Origin: Bacteroidota bacterium
GTDB taxonomy: Bacteria > Bacteroidota > Bacteroidia > SXHM01
Assembly: GCA_947479755.1 (NCBI GenBank)
Contig: CANKAM010000004.1
Span: forward strand, 1-64,000
Reading direction: 5' to 3'
Length of the DNA: 64,000 nt
A model generated the notes under the pieces. The model saw only the letters and a program-made list of their open reading frames with translations, did no database searches and was not told where the DNA came from. The position numbers were made by a program, and so were the translations under genes. Positions 10,734 through 20,692 of the stretch are shown piece by piece. Within the stretch, counting starts at the first letter, position 1; each line of letters starts with the position of its first letter.

Positions 10734-11261
10734 CTACTCCACCGTAATCAACGGGTTAAGCACATAGCTGCCACCATTTTGCTGCACAGAACCGGCAACA
10801 TCTATATTAAGAACAATCTCTGCTTGCTGACCATCATAAATACCTACATCATCCAAAGGAAAGGTAAGCCCCGAGTTGGGATCATTAGAAACAACAAGGT
10901 CGTATTTAACACCGTTAATTTTTATGTAATTGTCATCACCCACTACAATGCGCATTTCAGAAAGAGCACCGGTGGGCATACGTTTTTTATTGGCAATTTC
11001 GGCATCTTCGCTATCAGAAAGAGAGGCTATATCAAACTGCTGGTTGTGGGCATCTAAAAAATATTTTCCGAATTCGTTATTCGTATTGGCATTGGCAAAC
11101 TTTACCTCTACTCTGCGTATGTCAATAACTATTTCATCATAGGTAACGGGTGCCCCCGAGTCGTGAATGGTCACGGTAACAGAACCGATTGGTGTTTTCT
11201 CGCAGGAAGTAAAAAGCAAGGTAGTTAAACCAAATACTAAAAAGGAGAGTCTGTGCATCAT
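10734..11261 (-). CDS. DUF4382 domain-containing lipoprotein
   Basis: Lipobox (LLFTSC) and GSVTVTIHDSGAPVTYDEIVIDIRRVEV pattern. Confidence 0.75.
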   Translation of the reverse strand: MMHRLSFLVFGLTTLLFTSCEKTPIGSVTVTIHDSGAPVTYDEIVIDIRRVEVKFANANTNNEFGKYFLDAHNQQFDIASLSDSEDAEIANKKRMPTGALSEMRIVVGDDNYIKINGVKYDLVVSNDPNSGLTFPLDDVGIYDGQQAEIVLNIDVAGSVQQNGGSYVLNPLITVE

Positions 11262-11307
11262 AATAAAGGAAGGTTTTTAGGCGCACATCTTACGATGAAG
11301 AGATTTT

Positions 11308-11339
11308 TTTGTTTCTTAATTCTATTACAAATACTTTTG
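11308..11339 (+). promoter_or_regulatory. Bacteroidota-type promoter (TTTG - 20 nt - TACTTTTG)
   Basis: Matches TTTG/TAnnTTTG consensus; ends 16 nt upstream of the ATG at 11356. Confidence 0.45.
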
Positions 11340-11355
11340 GCATTCGCTTAAGGCA

Positions 11356-11499
11356 ATGAAAACTTCATTTTTCTCTAACACTAATTCTACAATTACATCA
11401 CCTTTTTTGGGGTGCGCAGTTTCGTGCAAAAAGAAAAAAGGGAAGTGCTGCAAGAAATATAAAAAGGAGAAGCTGTGTAAAGATTGTCCGAAGGCGTGA
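11356..11499 (+). CDS. Small Lys/Cys-rich protein (47 aa)
   Basis: MKTSFFSNTNSTITSPFLGCAVSCKKKKGKCCKKYKKEKLCKDCPKA, read directly from sequence; promoter-like element just upstream; below the supplied ORF cutoff. Confidence 0.5.
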   Translation: MKTSFFSNTNSTITSPFLGCAVSCKKKKGKCCKKYKKEKLCKDCPKA

Positions 11500-11575
11500 G
11501 GAAAAAGACCATGGTCCATAGATAAGAACAAACGAATTAAACAACATTCAAAACATTCAAACATTCTAAACAAAA

Positions 11576-12643
11576 ATGAGAGAACAAAGCTGGAAATTTC
11601 TTGAAAAATATTTAAACAATGCCTCACCAACCGGTTTTGAATCTTCGGGACAGGCAATATGGTTAGACTATATCAAACCTTATATTGACTCTTATTTTAC
11701 TGATACCTACGGAACAGTTGTAGGCGTTATCAACCCCGATGCGAAATACAAAGTGGTGATTGAGGCACATGCCGATGAGATCTCGTGGTTTGTTCATTAC
11801 ATCACTAAAGACGGATACATTTACCTGAGACGCAATGGTGGTTCTGATCATCAGATTGCGCCTTCAAAACGAGTGAACATTCACACTGCAAAAGGAATTG
11901 TAAAAGGCATTTTCGGGTGGCCGGCTATTCACGTGCGCGATGCAGGAAAAGAAGAGGCTCCAAGCATGAAAAACATATTCCTTGACCTGGGTTGCAACTC
12001 AAGTGAAGAGGTGGAGAAAATGGGAGTGCACGTTGGTTGCGTTGCAACATTTGAAGATGAACTAATGGTGCTGAACAACCGCTATTATGTTGGCAGAGCG
12101 CTGGACAATCGCATCGGTGGATTTATAATTGCCGAAGTTGCCCGGATGTTGAAAGAGAAAAAGAACAAACTGAAATACGGATTATACATTGTAAACTCAG
12201 TGCAGGAAGAAGTGGGATTGCGTGGAGCCGAAATGATTTCACGTAAAATAAAACCCGATCTGGCTATTGTTACTGACGTTTGTCACGATACACAATCACC
12301 TATGTATGACAAAAAGAATAGTGGTGATTTATCGGCAGGGAGAGGACCGGTTCTTACCTACGGACCTGCAGTTCATAATAATGTTTTGAATGCCATTATT
12401 AAGCTTGCTGAGAAGAAGAAAATCCCATTCCAGCGCGCAGCTGTTTCAAGGGCTACGGGTACGGATACTGATGCTTTTGCTTATTCAAGCGAAGGTGTTG
12501 CTTCGGCACTTATTTCACTTCCCCTTAAATATATGCACACAACCGTTGAGTCGGTTCACAAAGATGATGTGGACAACGTGATTAAACTGATGTATGAGTA
12601 TTTAATTGAGTTGAAAGCAGGACACGATTTTAAATATCTGTAA
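11576..12643 (+). CDS. M42 family metallopeptidase
   Basis: EAHADEISWFV, RALDNRIGG, QEEVGLRGA motifs. Confidence 0.9.
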   Translation: MREQSWKFLEKYLNNASPTGFESSGQAIWLDYIKPYIDSYFTDTYGTVVGVINPDAKYKVVIEAHADEISWFVHYITKDGYIYLRRNGGSDHQIAPSKRVNIHTAKGIVKGIFGWPAIHVRDAGKEEAPSMKNIFLDLGCNSSEEVEKMGVHVGCVATFEDELMVLNNRYYVGRALDNRIGGFIIAEVARMLKEKKNKLKYGLYIVNSVQEEVGLRGAEMISRKIKPDLAIVTDVCHDTQSPMYDKKNSGDLSAGRGPVLTYGPAVHNNVLNAIIKLAEKKKIPFQRAAVSRATGTDTDAFAYSSEGVASALISLPLKYMHTTVESVHKDDVDNVIKLMYEYLIELKAGHDFKYL

Positions 12644-12690
12644 GTCTTGGTATTCGGTTATCAGTAATCGGTATTCGGTAAGGCGCAATT

Positions 12691-13608
12691 TCAATATAAC
12701 GGGGTTCCGTCCAATCCCCAACTGCCTTGAACAGGGATATCAAGGTATTTCATGATGCTTGGAAATACATCGGTGTTAGCAGCATTGCCTTGCTGATTAT
12801 GATTAGGAATTCCTTCACCATTTAGAACAAGAAACACATAACGGGTTGCAGGATTACCATCCTGCCCACCATGAGATGTTCCACTTCCACCATGGTCGGT
12901 GCAAACTACTACCATCCATTTTTCATTCAAGGTAGCTTCGCGTTGATGTATACTGATCATTATCTCTTTAATATAAATGTCCGTTTGCTCAATAGCTGAA
13001 ATATATTCAGGCTGCAAAGGATCAAAACCAAATGAATGTCCGGCATGGTCAGGGTCATCAAAATGCAGCACCAACATATCGGGGCTGCAATTATCCAATA
13101 ACCAGATGGTGGAGTCTTTCAATTCTACATCTGAAGCAACATCAACAGCGTAATCTTCATCAGCGGTAAGGCGAAGGAAGTTATACCAATTTGTAAGCAC
13201 ACATAAGTTATACTCAGGATGCTGCTGACGGATGTAGTAAAACATATCAGGATACTGAGCAAAGTTATCCTGCTGGTCAAATGAATTATCTAACAAACCA
13301 TGCTTGGCAGGAAAAACTCCGTGCAGCAATGTTGACCAACCAGGAACGCTTACCGTGTTTGGCCCCCGGTCAACCGTGCTGACAAATATTCCTGTTGCAA
13401 TCAGGGAATCAATTGCAGGAGTGTTTGAGTTCAGTAAAGCATCTGTACGGCAACCATCAATGCCGATGAAGAGGACTTTCTTTTTGTTTGATGAGGCTGG
13501 CTTGCAGTTGCGGATCTCCTGATCGAGGGGAAGTGTTTCGGAATTTGGGAGTTCTTTTTTGCAGGAGAACAGCAACAGCACTAAAATGAAAACCGAGAAC
13601 TTATTCAC
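12691..13608 (-). CDS. Alkaline phosphatase family / nucleotide pyrophosphatase lipoprotein
   Basis: Lipobox; FIGIDGCRTDALL and VCTDHGGSGTSHGG metal-binding motifs. Confidence 0.8.
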   Translation of the reverse strand: MNKFSVFILVLLLFSCKKELPNSETLPLDQEIRNCKPASSNKKKVLFIGIDGCRTDALLNSNTPAIDSLIATGIFVSTVDRGPNTVSVPGWSTLLHGVFPAKHGLLDNSFDQQDNFAQYPDMFYYIRQQHPEYNLCVLTNWYNFLRLTADEDYAVDVASDVELKDSTIWLLDNCSPDMLVLHFDDPDHAGHSFGFDPLQPEYISAIEQTDIYIKEIMISIHQREATLNEKWMVVVCTDHGGSGTSHGGQDGNPATRYVFLVLNGEGIPNHNQQGNAANTDVFPSIMKYLDIPVQGSWGLDGTPLY

Positions 13609-13610
13609 CT

Positions 13611-16600
13611 TTACATGTTCCTACGATACTGCCCACCTACCTCAAACAAGGCTTCGGTTATTTGTCCGAGTGAGCAATACTTGGCGGCTTCCATCAGTTT
13701 CTCAAATATATTTTCGTTGCGGATAGAGGCAAGTTGCAGCTCACGCAATAGTTCATGCGTTTGCGCTGCGTTTCCTTTGTGCAGTTCGGTCAGCATACTG
13801 ATCTGGTATTGCTTTTCTTCTTCGGTAGCACGTATAACTTCTTTCGGCAGTATGGTTGGCGAACCTTTAGAGGATAAATAGGTGTTCACGCCTATGATCG
13901 GGAACTCGCCTGTGTGTTTCAGTGTTTCGTAATACAGGCTTTCTTCCTGTATTTTGCCGCGCTGATACATGGTTTCCATCGCACCCAACACACCTCCGCG
14001 TTCGGTTATCTTATCAAATTCGGAGAGGACAGCCTCTTCTACTAAATCTGTTAACTCCTCTATGATAAACGAACCTTGTATGGGATTCTCGTTCTTAGAC
14101 AATCCTAACTCTTTGTTGATGATTAACTGAATTGCCATCGCCCTTCTCACGCTTTCTTCGGTTGGGGTGGTAATTGCTTCATCGTATGCGTTGGTGTGAA
14201 GCGAATTGCAGTTATCATAGATCGCATAGAGGGCCTGTAAGGTTGTGCGTATGTCGTTGAAGTCAATTTCCTGAGCATGTAAACTTCTTCCGGATGTCTG
14301 AATGTGATACTTCAGCATTTGAGAACGCTCATTGCCTTTATACTTCAGCTTCATTGCCTTTGCCCAAATCTTGCGGGCTACGCGACCTATAACAGCGTAC
14401 TCAGGGTCTATACCGTTGGAGAAAAAGAACGACAGATTGGGAGCAAAGTCGTCAATCTTCATTCCTCTTGAGAGGTAATACTCCACGTAGGTAAAGCCAT
14501 TAGATAAGGTAAAAGCCAACTGCGTTATCGGGTTAGCTCCTGCCTCTGCAATGTGGTAACCACTAATGGAAACAGAGTAGAAGTTGCGTACGTTGTTCTC
14601 AATAAAGTACTGCTGAACATCGCCCATGACACGCAGAGAGAATTCGGTGGAGAAGATGCAGGTGTTCTGCGCCTGGTCTTCCTTTAATATATCTGCCTGA
14701 ACGGTGCCGCGCACTTGTTTGAGCGTTTCTATCTTAATCTTTTCGTACACATCCTTTGGCAAGACCTGATCGCCTGTGATGCCGAGTAACATTAAGCCAA
14801 GTCCTTCGTTGCCGGCAGGTAAGTCTTCTTGGTATTTGGGGCGTTTTACTCCTTTCTTCTTATAGATGTCGGCAATCTTCTTTTCTACTTCCTTTTCTAA
14901 GCCATTAGCCTTTATGTACAGCTCACATTGCTGGTCGATAGCGGCATTCATGAAGAAGGCTGTGAGTGTTGGTGCCGGTCCGTTGATGGTCATAGAGACC
15001 GATGTGGTTGGACTGGCCAGATTAAAGCCGCTGTAAAGCTTCTTTGCATCATCGAGGCAGCAGATGGACACACCGCTGTTGCCGACTTTGCCATAAATAT
15101 CGGGACGCACATCGGGGTCGCGGCCGTACAGTGTTACGCTGTCGAACGCAGTGGAAAGGCGCTTTGCGGGTAAGCCTGTTGACACGTAGTGAAAGCGTTT
15201 GTTGGTCCGTTCCGGGCCTCCTTCACCTGCAAACATACGGGCGGGGTCTTCCTCCGTGCGTTTGAACGGGTAAACACCCGCAGCGTAAGGAAACTCACCC
15301 GGTACATTCTCCTGCAATACCCAGCGCAGCACATCGCCCCAGGCCTGATAGCGCGGAGTAGCCACTTTAGGAATTTGGGTATGCGATAAACTCTCGGTGT
15401 GGGTCTTAATCTTAATCACCTTGTCGCGTACTTTGAAGGAGTAAAACTCATCCTTGTATAACTTTGCTTTTGCGGGCCAGCCTTGGATGATATCCCAGTT
15501 GGCAGCAGCAAATGATTTACGAAGGCGGTCGAACTCTGCACGCATTACTTTCAGCACATCTTGTCTTTCATCCTTAGCAGAGCGAAGGATCTCCTCCATG
15601 GCTTCTTCGGGCTGCAATACCTTGTTAAGGGTAACATGCGAAACGGTTTTGATAGCCGTAAAGAGTGCATAGAGCTGATTGGCAATCTCTGCCTGTTCAT
15701 TCGCCCAGTTGTCGTAGCCACGGTTGTTCTCTGATATCTCGCTCAGGTAGCGGACGCGGGCAGGCGGGATGATGAATATCTTCTCACTCATTTCATCGGT
15801 GTGACCGATGTGCGTTTTAAACTCCGTGCCGGTCTTCTCCGTTATCTTGTCCATCACTGCTATGTAGAGTGAGTTCATGCCAGGGTCGTTGAATTGCGAG
15901 GCGATAGTGCCGAAGACAGGCGTTTTATCATCGGGCAGGTCAAATAACTGGCGGTTGCGTTTGTATTGTTTCTTTACATCGCGCAGGGCATCCTGTGCAC
16001 CGCGCTTATCGAATTTGTTGAGGGCAACTACATCGGCAAAGTCGAGCATGTCAATCTTCTCGAGTTGTGTTGCAGCCCCATATTCGGGCGTCATTACATA
16101 TAATGAAACATCGGAGTGGTCAAGGATTTCGGTATCACTTTGTCCGATGCCTGATGTCTCGAGTATGATTAAATCGTAGCCAGCGGCTTTCACTACGTTC
16201 ACCGCTTCCTGCACGTACTTTGATAGGGCGAGGTTGCTCTGGCGGGTAGCCAGTGAGCGCATGTAAACCCTGTCGTTGGCGATAGCGTTCATGCGAATAC
16301 GGTCGCCTAACAATGCACCCCCTGTCTTGCGTTTGGAAGGATCGACCGAAACGATGGCGATATTTTTATTTGGGAAGTCGATGAGGAACCTGCGCACGAG
16401 TTCATCTATGAGTGATGACTTGCCGGCACCTCCGGTGCCGGTGATGCCCAACACCGGAACCTTGGCGCTGAGGGCAATCTCCTCCACTTGTTTAAGGATA
16501 AGCTTTGCTTCTTCCGGGAAGTTTTCTGCTGCTGATATGATACGGGCAATGGCTTTTACATCGCGCTTGGCCAGTGACTTTACTTCGTCTTTAAGATTAG

Positions 16601-17045
16601 TACCCGAGGGGAAGTCGCACTGCTGCAACATATCGTTAATCATCCCCTGCAGGCCCATGGAGCGGCCATCGTCAGGGGAGTAGATACGGGTGATGCCGTA
16701 GCGCTGCAGTTCTTCTATCTCTGTAGGGAGAATTGTTCCGCCACCTCCGCCAAAGATTTTGATGTGAGAGCAATCTGCCTGCTTCAGCAGGTCGAACATG
16801 TACTTAAAGAACTCAAGATGCCCGCCCTGATAGGAAGTGATGGCAATGGCCTGTACATCTTCCTGAATGGCACAGTCCACTATCTCCTTCACGCTGCGGT
16901 CGTGGCCAAGGTGTATGACCTCAGCCCCGCTTGCCTGAATAATTCTGCGCATGATATTGATGGCAGCATCGTGCCCGTCAAACAGCGAAGCAGCTGTAAC
17001 AATGCGGATTTTGTTCTTCGGCTTGTAAACTTCTGTTTTATCCAT
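13611..17045 (-). CDS. icmF: Fused isobutyryl-CoA mutase-type protein (IcmF-like)
   Basis: One 1144-aa ORF with B12-binding domain, MeaI-like G domain ([13 protein letters not shown]) and mutase large domain ([28 protein letters not shown]). Confidence 0.88.
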   Translation of the reverse strand: MDKTEVYKPKNKIRIVTAASLFDGHDAAINIMRRIIQASGAEVIHLGHDRSVKEIVDCAIQEDVQAIAITSYQGGHLEFFKYMFDLLKQADCSHIKIFGGGGGTILPTEIEELQRYGITRIYSPDDGRSMGLQGMINDMLQQCDFPSGTNLKDEVKSLAKRDVKAIARIISAAENFPEEAKLILKQVEEIALSAKVPVLGITGTGGAGKSSLIDELVRRFLIDFPNKNIAIVSVDPSKRKTGGALLGDRIRMNAIANDRVYMRSLATRQSNLALSKYVQEAVNVVKAAGYDLIILETSGIGQSDTEILDHSDVSLYVMTPEYGAATQLEKIDMLDFADVVALNKFDKRGAQDALRDVKKQYKRNRQLFDLPDDKTPVFGTIASQFNDPGMNSLYIAVMDKITEKTGTEFKTHIGHTDEMSEKIFIIPPARVRYLSEISENNRGYDNWANEQAEIANQLYALFTAIKTVSHVTLNKVLQPEEAMEEILRSAKDERQDVLKVMRAEFDRLRKSFAAANWDIIQGWPAKAKLYKDEFYSFKVRDKVIKIKTHTESLSHTQIPKVATPRYQAWGDVLRWVLQENVPGEFPYAAGVYPFKRTEEDPARMFAGEGGPERTNKRFHYVSTGLPAKRLSTAFDSVTLYGRDPDVRPDIYGKVGNSGVSICCLDDAKKLYSGFNLASPTTSVSMTINGPAPTLTAFFMNAAIDQQCELYIKANGLEKEVEKKIADIYKKKGVKRPKYQEDLPAGNEGLGLMLLGITGDQVLPKDVYEKIKIETLKQVRGTVQADILKEDQAQNTCIFSTEFSLRVMGDVQQYFIENNVRNFYSVSISGYHIAEAGANPITQLAFTLSNGFTYVEYYLSRGMKIDDFAPNLSFFFSNGIDPEYAVIGRVARKIWAKAMKLKYKGNERSQMLKYHIQTSGRSLHAQEIDFNDIRTTLQALYAIYDNCNSLHTNAYDEAITTPTEESVRRAMAIQLIINKELGLSKNENPIQGSFIIEELTDLVEEAVLSEFDKITERGGVLGAMETMYQRGKIQEESLYYETLKHTGEFPIIGVNTYLSSKGSPTILPKEVIRATEEEKQYQISMLTELHKGNAAQTHELLRELQLASIRNENIFEKLMEAAKYCSLGQITEALFEVGGQYRRNM

Positions 17046-17114
17046 TTTTTGTTTAGCAGGGCAAAACTATTGATTTTAAGATAGTGTAACAAACGAATTT
17101 ACTAAACTTGTGCA

Positions 17115-17591
17115 ATGAAAAAAGGATTATACCCCTGCCTGTTTGTGCTTTTTGTTGGTGCTGCTACCTCGTGCAGAACAACGGAGCAAACTGCTGCGAC
17201 TGATGAAGTGGTAAAGACCGTAAGCTCTTCCATTAACGAGCTTGCATCGGCACAGGCCAAGATTATCGGGAAGATAATCTGGATTGACGAAGTGCGGGAG
17301 GCAGAGGGCCCCTGCGCAAAAGCGCCCTGCCGGGCACGCATTGTAATTAAAACACTGGAGAAAAAGGGCAGTCTGTATCAAGGAGGCAATGCGGGCGACA
17401 CGCTGAGTGTTTCGTTTGCCTTTACCCTTGCTGCCACCACACCTGAATTGTTTCCGGGTATGAAGACCAGCTTTCCCGGACTAAGTGTTAACGACCGCTT
17501 TGAAGCCAAGATAGAAAGCCGCCTTGCCCTGAATGAGCAAGGTGTTGCCTACCTTATTTACGAATACAAAAAGTTTACTTATGAAAAATAA
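17115..17591 (+). CDS. Hypothetical lipoprotein
   Basis: Lipobox GAATSC; ORF; 3' end overlaps the next start by 11 bp. Confidence 0.65.
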   Translation: MKKGLYPCLFVLFVGAATSCRTTEQTAATDEVVKTVSSSINELASAQAKIIGKIIWIDEVREAEGPCAKAPCRARIVIKTLEKKGSLYQGGNAGDTLSVSFAFTLAATTPELFPGMKTSFPGLSVNDRFEAKIESRLALNEQGVAYLIYEYKKFTYEK

Positions 17592-20397
17592 AATCCTTAT
17601 TACTATTGCAGTTATTCTTGCTCTTTCGTGCATACTTACGTTGGTGATTATGCAAACATCAGATGCGGCAAAGGTTCCGGGTGATGCGTATGAAGAAGGA
17701 ACCGTGAAGGGGCAGAGTGCCCGCAAACAGCGCGACTGGAATATGCTGCACGACCCTGCTACGGGCGAGATACCCGCAGGTATGCGCGCCAAAGAACTTG
17801 CTTTTGCGCAAACCTTGCCAACGGATTACAGTCAGGAGAAGACCGCACAGGGACAGGACTTTGTTTTGCAGGGCCCTTACAACGTGGGCGGACGAACACG
17901 CGCACTGGCGATAGATGTTACCAACGATTATGTGTTGTTTGCCGGAAGCGTTTCGGGTGGGTTATACCGTAGCCCTGACGCGGGAACATCGTGGACTAAA
18001 GTTACCTCCCCTACCCAATACCTTGGCGTTACTTCCATCGTGCAGGACACCCGCACAGGAAAAACAAACACATGGTATTACAGTACCGGTGAGGGTTACG
18101 GAACCTCTGCCAGTGGCGGTGAGTCATTTTACCTTGGTGACGGAGTATTTAAGTCAACCGATGGCGGTATGAGCTGGAACCCGCTTTCAACCACCGCAGT
18201 GGGTAATGCACAAACCTTTACCAGTAACTGGCAGGTGATATGGAACATGGCAACGCACCCGAGTATTACAGAAGATGCGGTGTTTGCAGCCACCTACGGT
18301 GCTATCTATAAAAGTGCTGATGGTGGCGATAACTGGACCGCCATGCTCAGCAGTTCGGTTTCGGGCTCTGATTCATACTTCAGTGATGTTGCCGTTGCCA
18401 CTACGGGCACGGTGTATGCCACCATGAGCAGTGACGGACAGAAGCGCGGTATCTGGCGCTCCAGCGATGGCACAGCCGGCTTTGTAAACATTACCCCACT
18501 CAACTTTTATGATGGCAGCGACACCTTGCACTGGCCCGCAGTGTATGACAGAACGGTTATCGGCATTGACCCTAATGACGAAGATGTGGTTTACTTCTTC
18601 TCGCACACTCCGGGCTATGGATTACCTTCCTTAGACTTCAGAGGCGACACCAACTGGGTCTCCCTCTGGAAATACGAATACCTCAGCGGTGACGGAGACA
18701 GCAGCGGAGGCTTCTGGACTGACCTCTCGCTCAACATGCCCTATGACGGAAGCGCATTGGGTAACATTGTGGTGCAGGGTTCTTATGATATGCTGGTGCG
18801 CGTTATGCCCGGCAACTCTGACATTGTGTTTTTAGGCGGCACCAACCTCTACCGCTCTACCGATGGCTTTACAACCAACACCAACACCACACAGATTGGC
18901 GGCTATGGCATTGGCTCTACCCTGCCCTTCTATACCGAGTATCCCGACCACCATCCCGACCAGCATAACATTGCGTTCTGGCCGAGCAACCCCAACCTGA
19001 TGTACTCGGCATGCGATGGAGGAGTTTACATGACGGGTGATTGCCTTCAGGATAACGTAGTCTGGACTTCGAAGAACAATGGCTACTACACATCACAGTA
19101 CTACACACTGGGTATTGACCATGGCACAGCGGGCAGCAATGTTATCACGGGCGGGCTTCAGGATTGGGGCTCGTGGTGGACTAACTCCAGCGACCCGCAG
19201 GCGATATGGACCTTCCCTTCACAGGGCGATGGCTCGTACTGTGCTGTTGCCGATGGTGGCGGAGCCTATTACTTCTCCAGGCAGCAGGGCAAAATGATGA
19301 AGGCAACGCTGGACGGAAACGGAATTGTAACAGCTTTCAGACGGTTTGACCCTATCGGACCCAACAAAGATGATTACCAGTTCATCAATCCCTTTGTGAT
19401 GGACCCGGTGGATAATAACATCATCTATTTAAGCGTGGGCGAAGACCTGTGGCGTAATGATGACCTTGCTGCTATTCCGCTTGACGGAGCGTGGGACACC
19501 ATCAGCACGGGATGGAGCCAATACAGCTTCAGTCTTGCCGATACCAACATGAATATTACGGCAATGGCCGTTAGCACGGCAGGTGCGGCACACCGTTTAT
19601 ACTTCGGCACCGATAAGAAGAAGGTTTACAAGATGAATAATGCCAATACCGGAAATCCTACACCAACAGAAATTACCTTCACGGGAATGCCCGGAGCAGG
19701 GTATGTAAGTGCCATTGCCGTTGACCCGCGCGATGCCGACAAGGTGATGGTGGTATTCTCTAATTATAAGGTGTACAGCATTTACTATTCAGAGAACGGA
19801 GGCAGCAACTGGAAAAAAGTAGCAGGCAACTTAGAGCAAACGCAGAGCGGAAGCGGCAACGGGCCTTCCATCCGCACCGCGGCCATATTGCCGGTGGCTG
19901 ACGGAACGGTTTACCTGATTGGCGCGAGCACGGGACTGTATGCCACCGACACGCTGATTGCCGACAGCACCGTTTGGATACAACAGGGAGCCAACACTAT
20001 CGGTAACGTGGTGGTTACTGCCCTGGAGACACGCGCCTCTGACGGATTTACCGTTATCGCTACGCATGGCAACGGACTGTATACTACTAACTATACTTCG
20101 GTAGCGGAGGTGGTTGGGGTGGAAGAAGCGGCAGGCGGCAGTTGGCAGTTGGCAGTATATCCAAATCCGGCTAATGACAATACTAACATTGTGTTTGAGT
20201 TACCTGAGAATACTAAAGCGGAACTTGTTATTTATGACGAGATGGGGCGCCTGGTTGACAAGGTGCTGAATACGCAATTACCAAAAGGCAAGCACAGTAT
20301 TGCTATCAACACCAGCAGCTACCGAAGCGGGGTTTATTATTGTGCGCTTACTACGGATAGGGGCAGAACGGGGAAGACCTTGATTGTTGCGAAGTAA
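17581..20397 (+). CDS. Sortilin/BNR-type beta-propeller secreted protein with T9SS type A sorting domain
   Basis: SPDAGTSW, STDGGMSW, SADGGDNW, SENGGSNW BNR-like repeats; C-terminal YPNPANDNTNIVFELP...GVYYCAL tail; start trimmed to MKNKILIT. Confidence 0.85.
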   Translation: MKNKILITIAVILALSCILTLVIMQTSDAAKVPGDAYEEGTVKGQSARKQRDWNMLHDPATGEIPAGMRAKELAFAQTLPTDYSQEKTAQGQDFVLQGPYNVGGRTRALAIDVTNDYVLFAGSVSGGLYRSPDAGTSWTKVTSPTQYLGVTSIVQDTRTGKTNTWYYSTGEGYGTSASGGESFYLGDGVFKSTDGGMSWNPLSTTAVGNAQTFTSNWQVIWNMATHPSITEDAVFAATYGAIYKSADGGDNWTAMLSSSVSGSDSYFSDVAVATTGTVYATMSSDGQKRGIWRSSDGTAGFVNITPLNFYDGSDTLHWPAVYDRTVIGIDPNDEDVVYFFSHTPGYGLPSLDFRGDTNWVSLWKYEYLSGDGDSSGGFWTDLSLNMPYDGSALGNIVVQGSYDMLVRVMPGNSDIVFLGGTNLYRSTDGFTTNTNTTQIGGYGIGSTLPFYTEYPDHHPDQHNIAFWPSNPNLMYSACDGGVYMTGDCLQDNVVWTSKNNGYYTSQYYTLGIDHGTAGSNVITGGLQDWGSWWTNSSDPQAIWTFPSQGDGSYCAVADGGGAYYFSRQQGKMMKATLDGNGIVTAFRRFDPIGPNKDDYQFINPFVMDPVDNNIIYLSVGEDLWRNDDLAAIPLDGAWDTISTGWSQYSFSLADTNMNITAMAVSTAGAAHRLYFGTDKKKVYKMNNANTGNPTPTEITFTGMPGAGYVSAIAVDPRDADKVMVVFSNYKVYSIYYSENGGSNWKKVAGNLEQTQSGSGNGPSIRTAAILPVADGTVYLIGASTGLYATDTLIADSTVWIQQGANTIGNVVVTALETRASDGFTVIATHGNGLYTTNYTSVAEVVGVEEAAGGSWQLAVYPNPANDNTNIVFELPENTKAELVIYDEMGRLVDKVLNTQLPKGKHSIAINTSSYRSGVYYCALTTDRGRTGKTLIVAK

Positions 20398-20407
20398 TAC
20401 CGTCATG

Positions 20408-20454
20408 CTGAACTTGTTTCAGCATCTTAATGCAAGACCCTGAAACAAGTTCAG
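20408..20454. repeat. Inverted repeat CTGAACTTGTTTCAG / CTGAAACAAGTTCAG
   Basis: Perfect 15-bp arms directly downstream of the 17581 gene. Confidence 0.8.
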
Positions 20455-20500
20455 GGTGACGAGGGTGCGCTGAAAGAGTGCAGTGGTATGTTGAATAGAT

Positions 20501-20630
20501 TCCTCGCTGCGCTCGGAATGACAATAAGAACAGGACAAAGGAAGGGAGGGAGCAGGCGCGCTTCGCGCGCCTGCTCCCTCCCTTTACTACTTATAATAAG
20601 GCTGTCATTCCGAGCAGAGCGAGGAATCTC
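20501..20630. repeat. Nested palindromic element with perfect 20-bp-stem hairpin (20542-20584)
   Basis: Outer arms gattcctcgctgcgctcggaatgac / gtcattccgagcagagcgaggaatc; inner AAGGGAGGGAGCAGGCGCGC-ttc-GCGCGCCTGCTCCCTCCCTT. Confidence 0.85.
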
Positions 20631-20692
20631 ATAGAATGAAGTAATGACTATGAATAGGAGATTGCTTCGGATGAAAAACCCTCGCAATGACG

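Noticed and set aside
11325-11657. 110-aa ORF on the - strand
   Set aside because: Overlaps the promoter/miniprotein and the start of the M42 peptidase; no recognisable domain.
15877-16683. Opposite-strand ORFs within icmF
   Set aside because: Overlap conserved G-domain coding sequence; no recognisable product.
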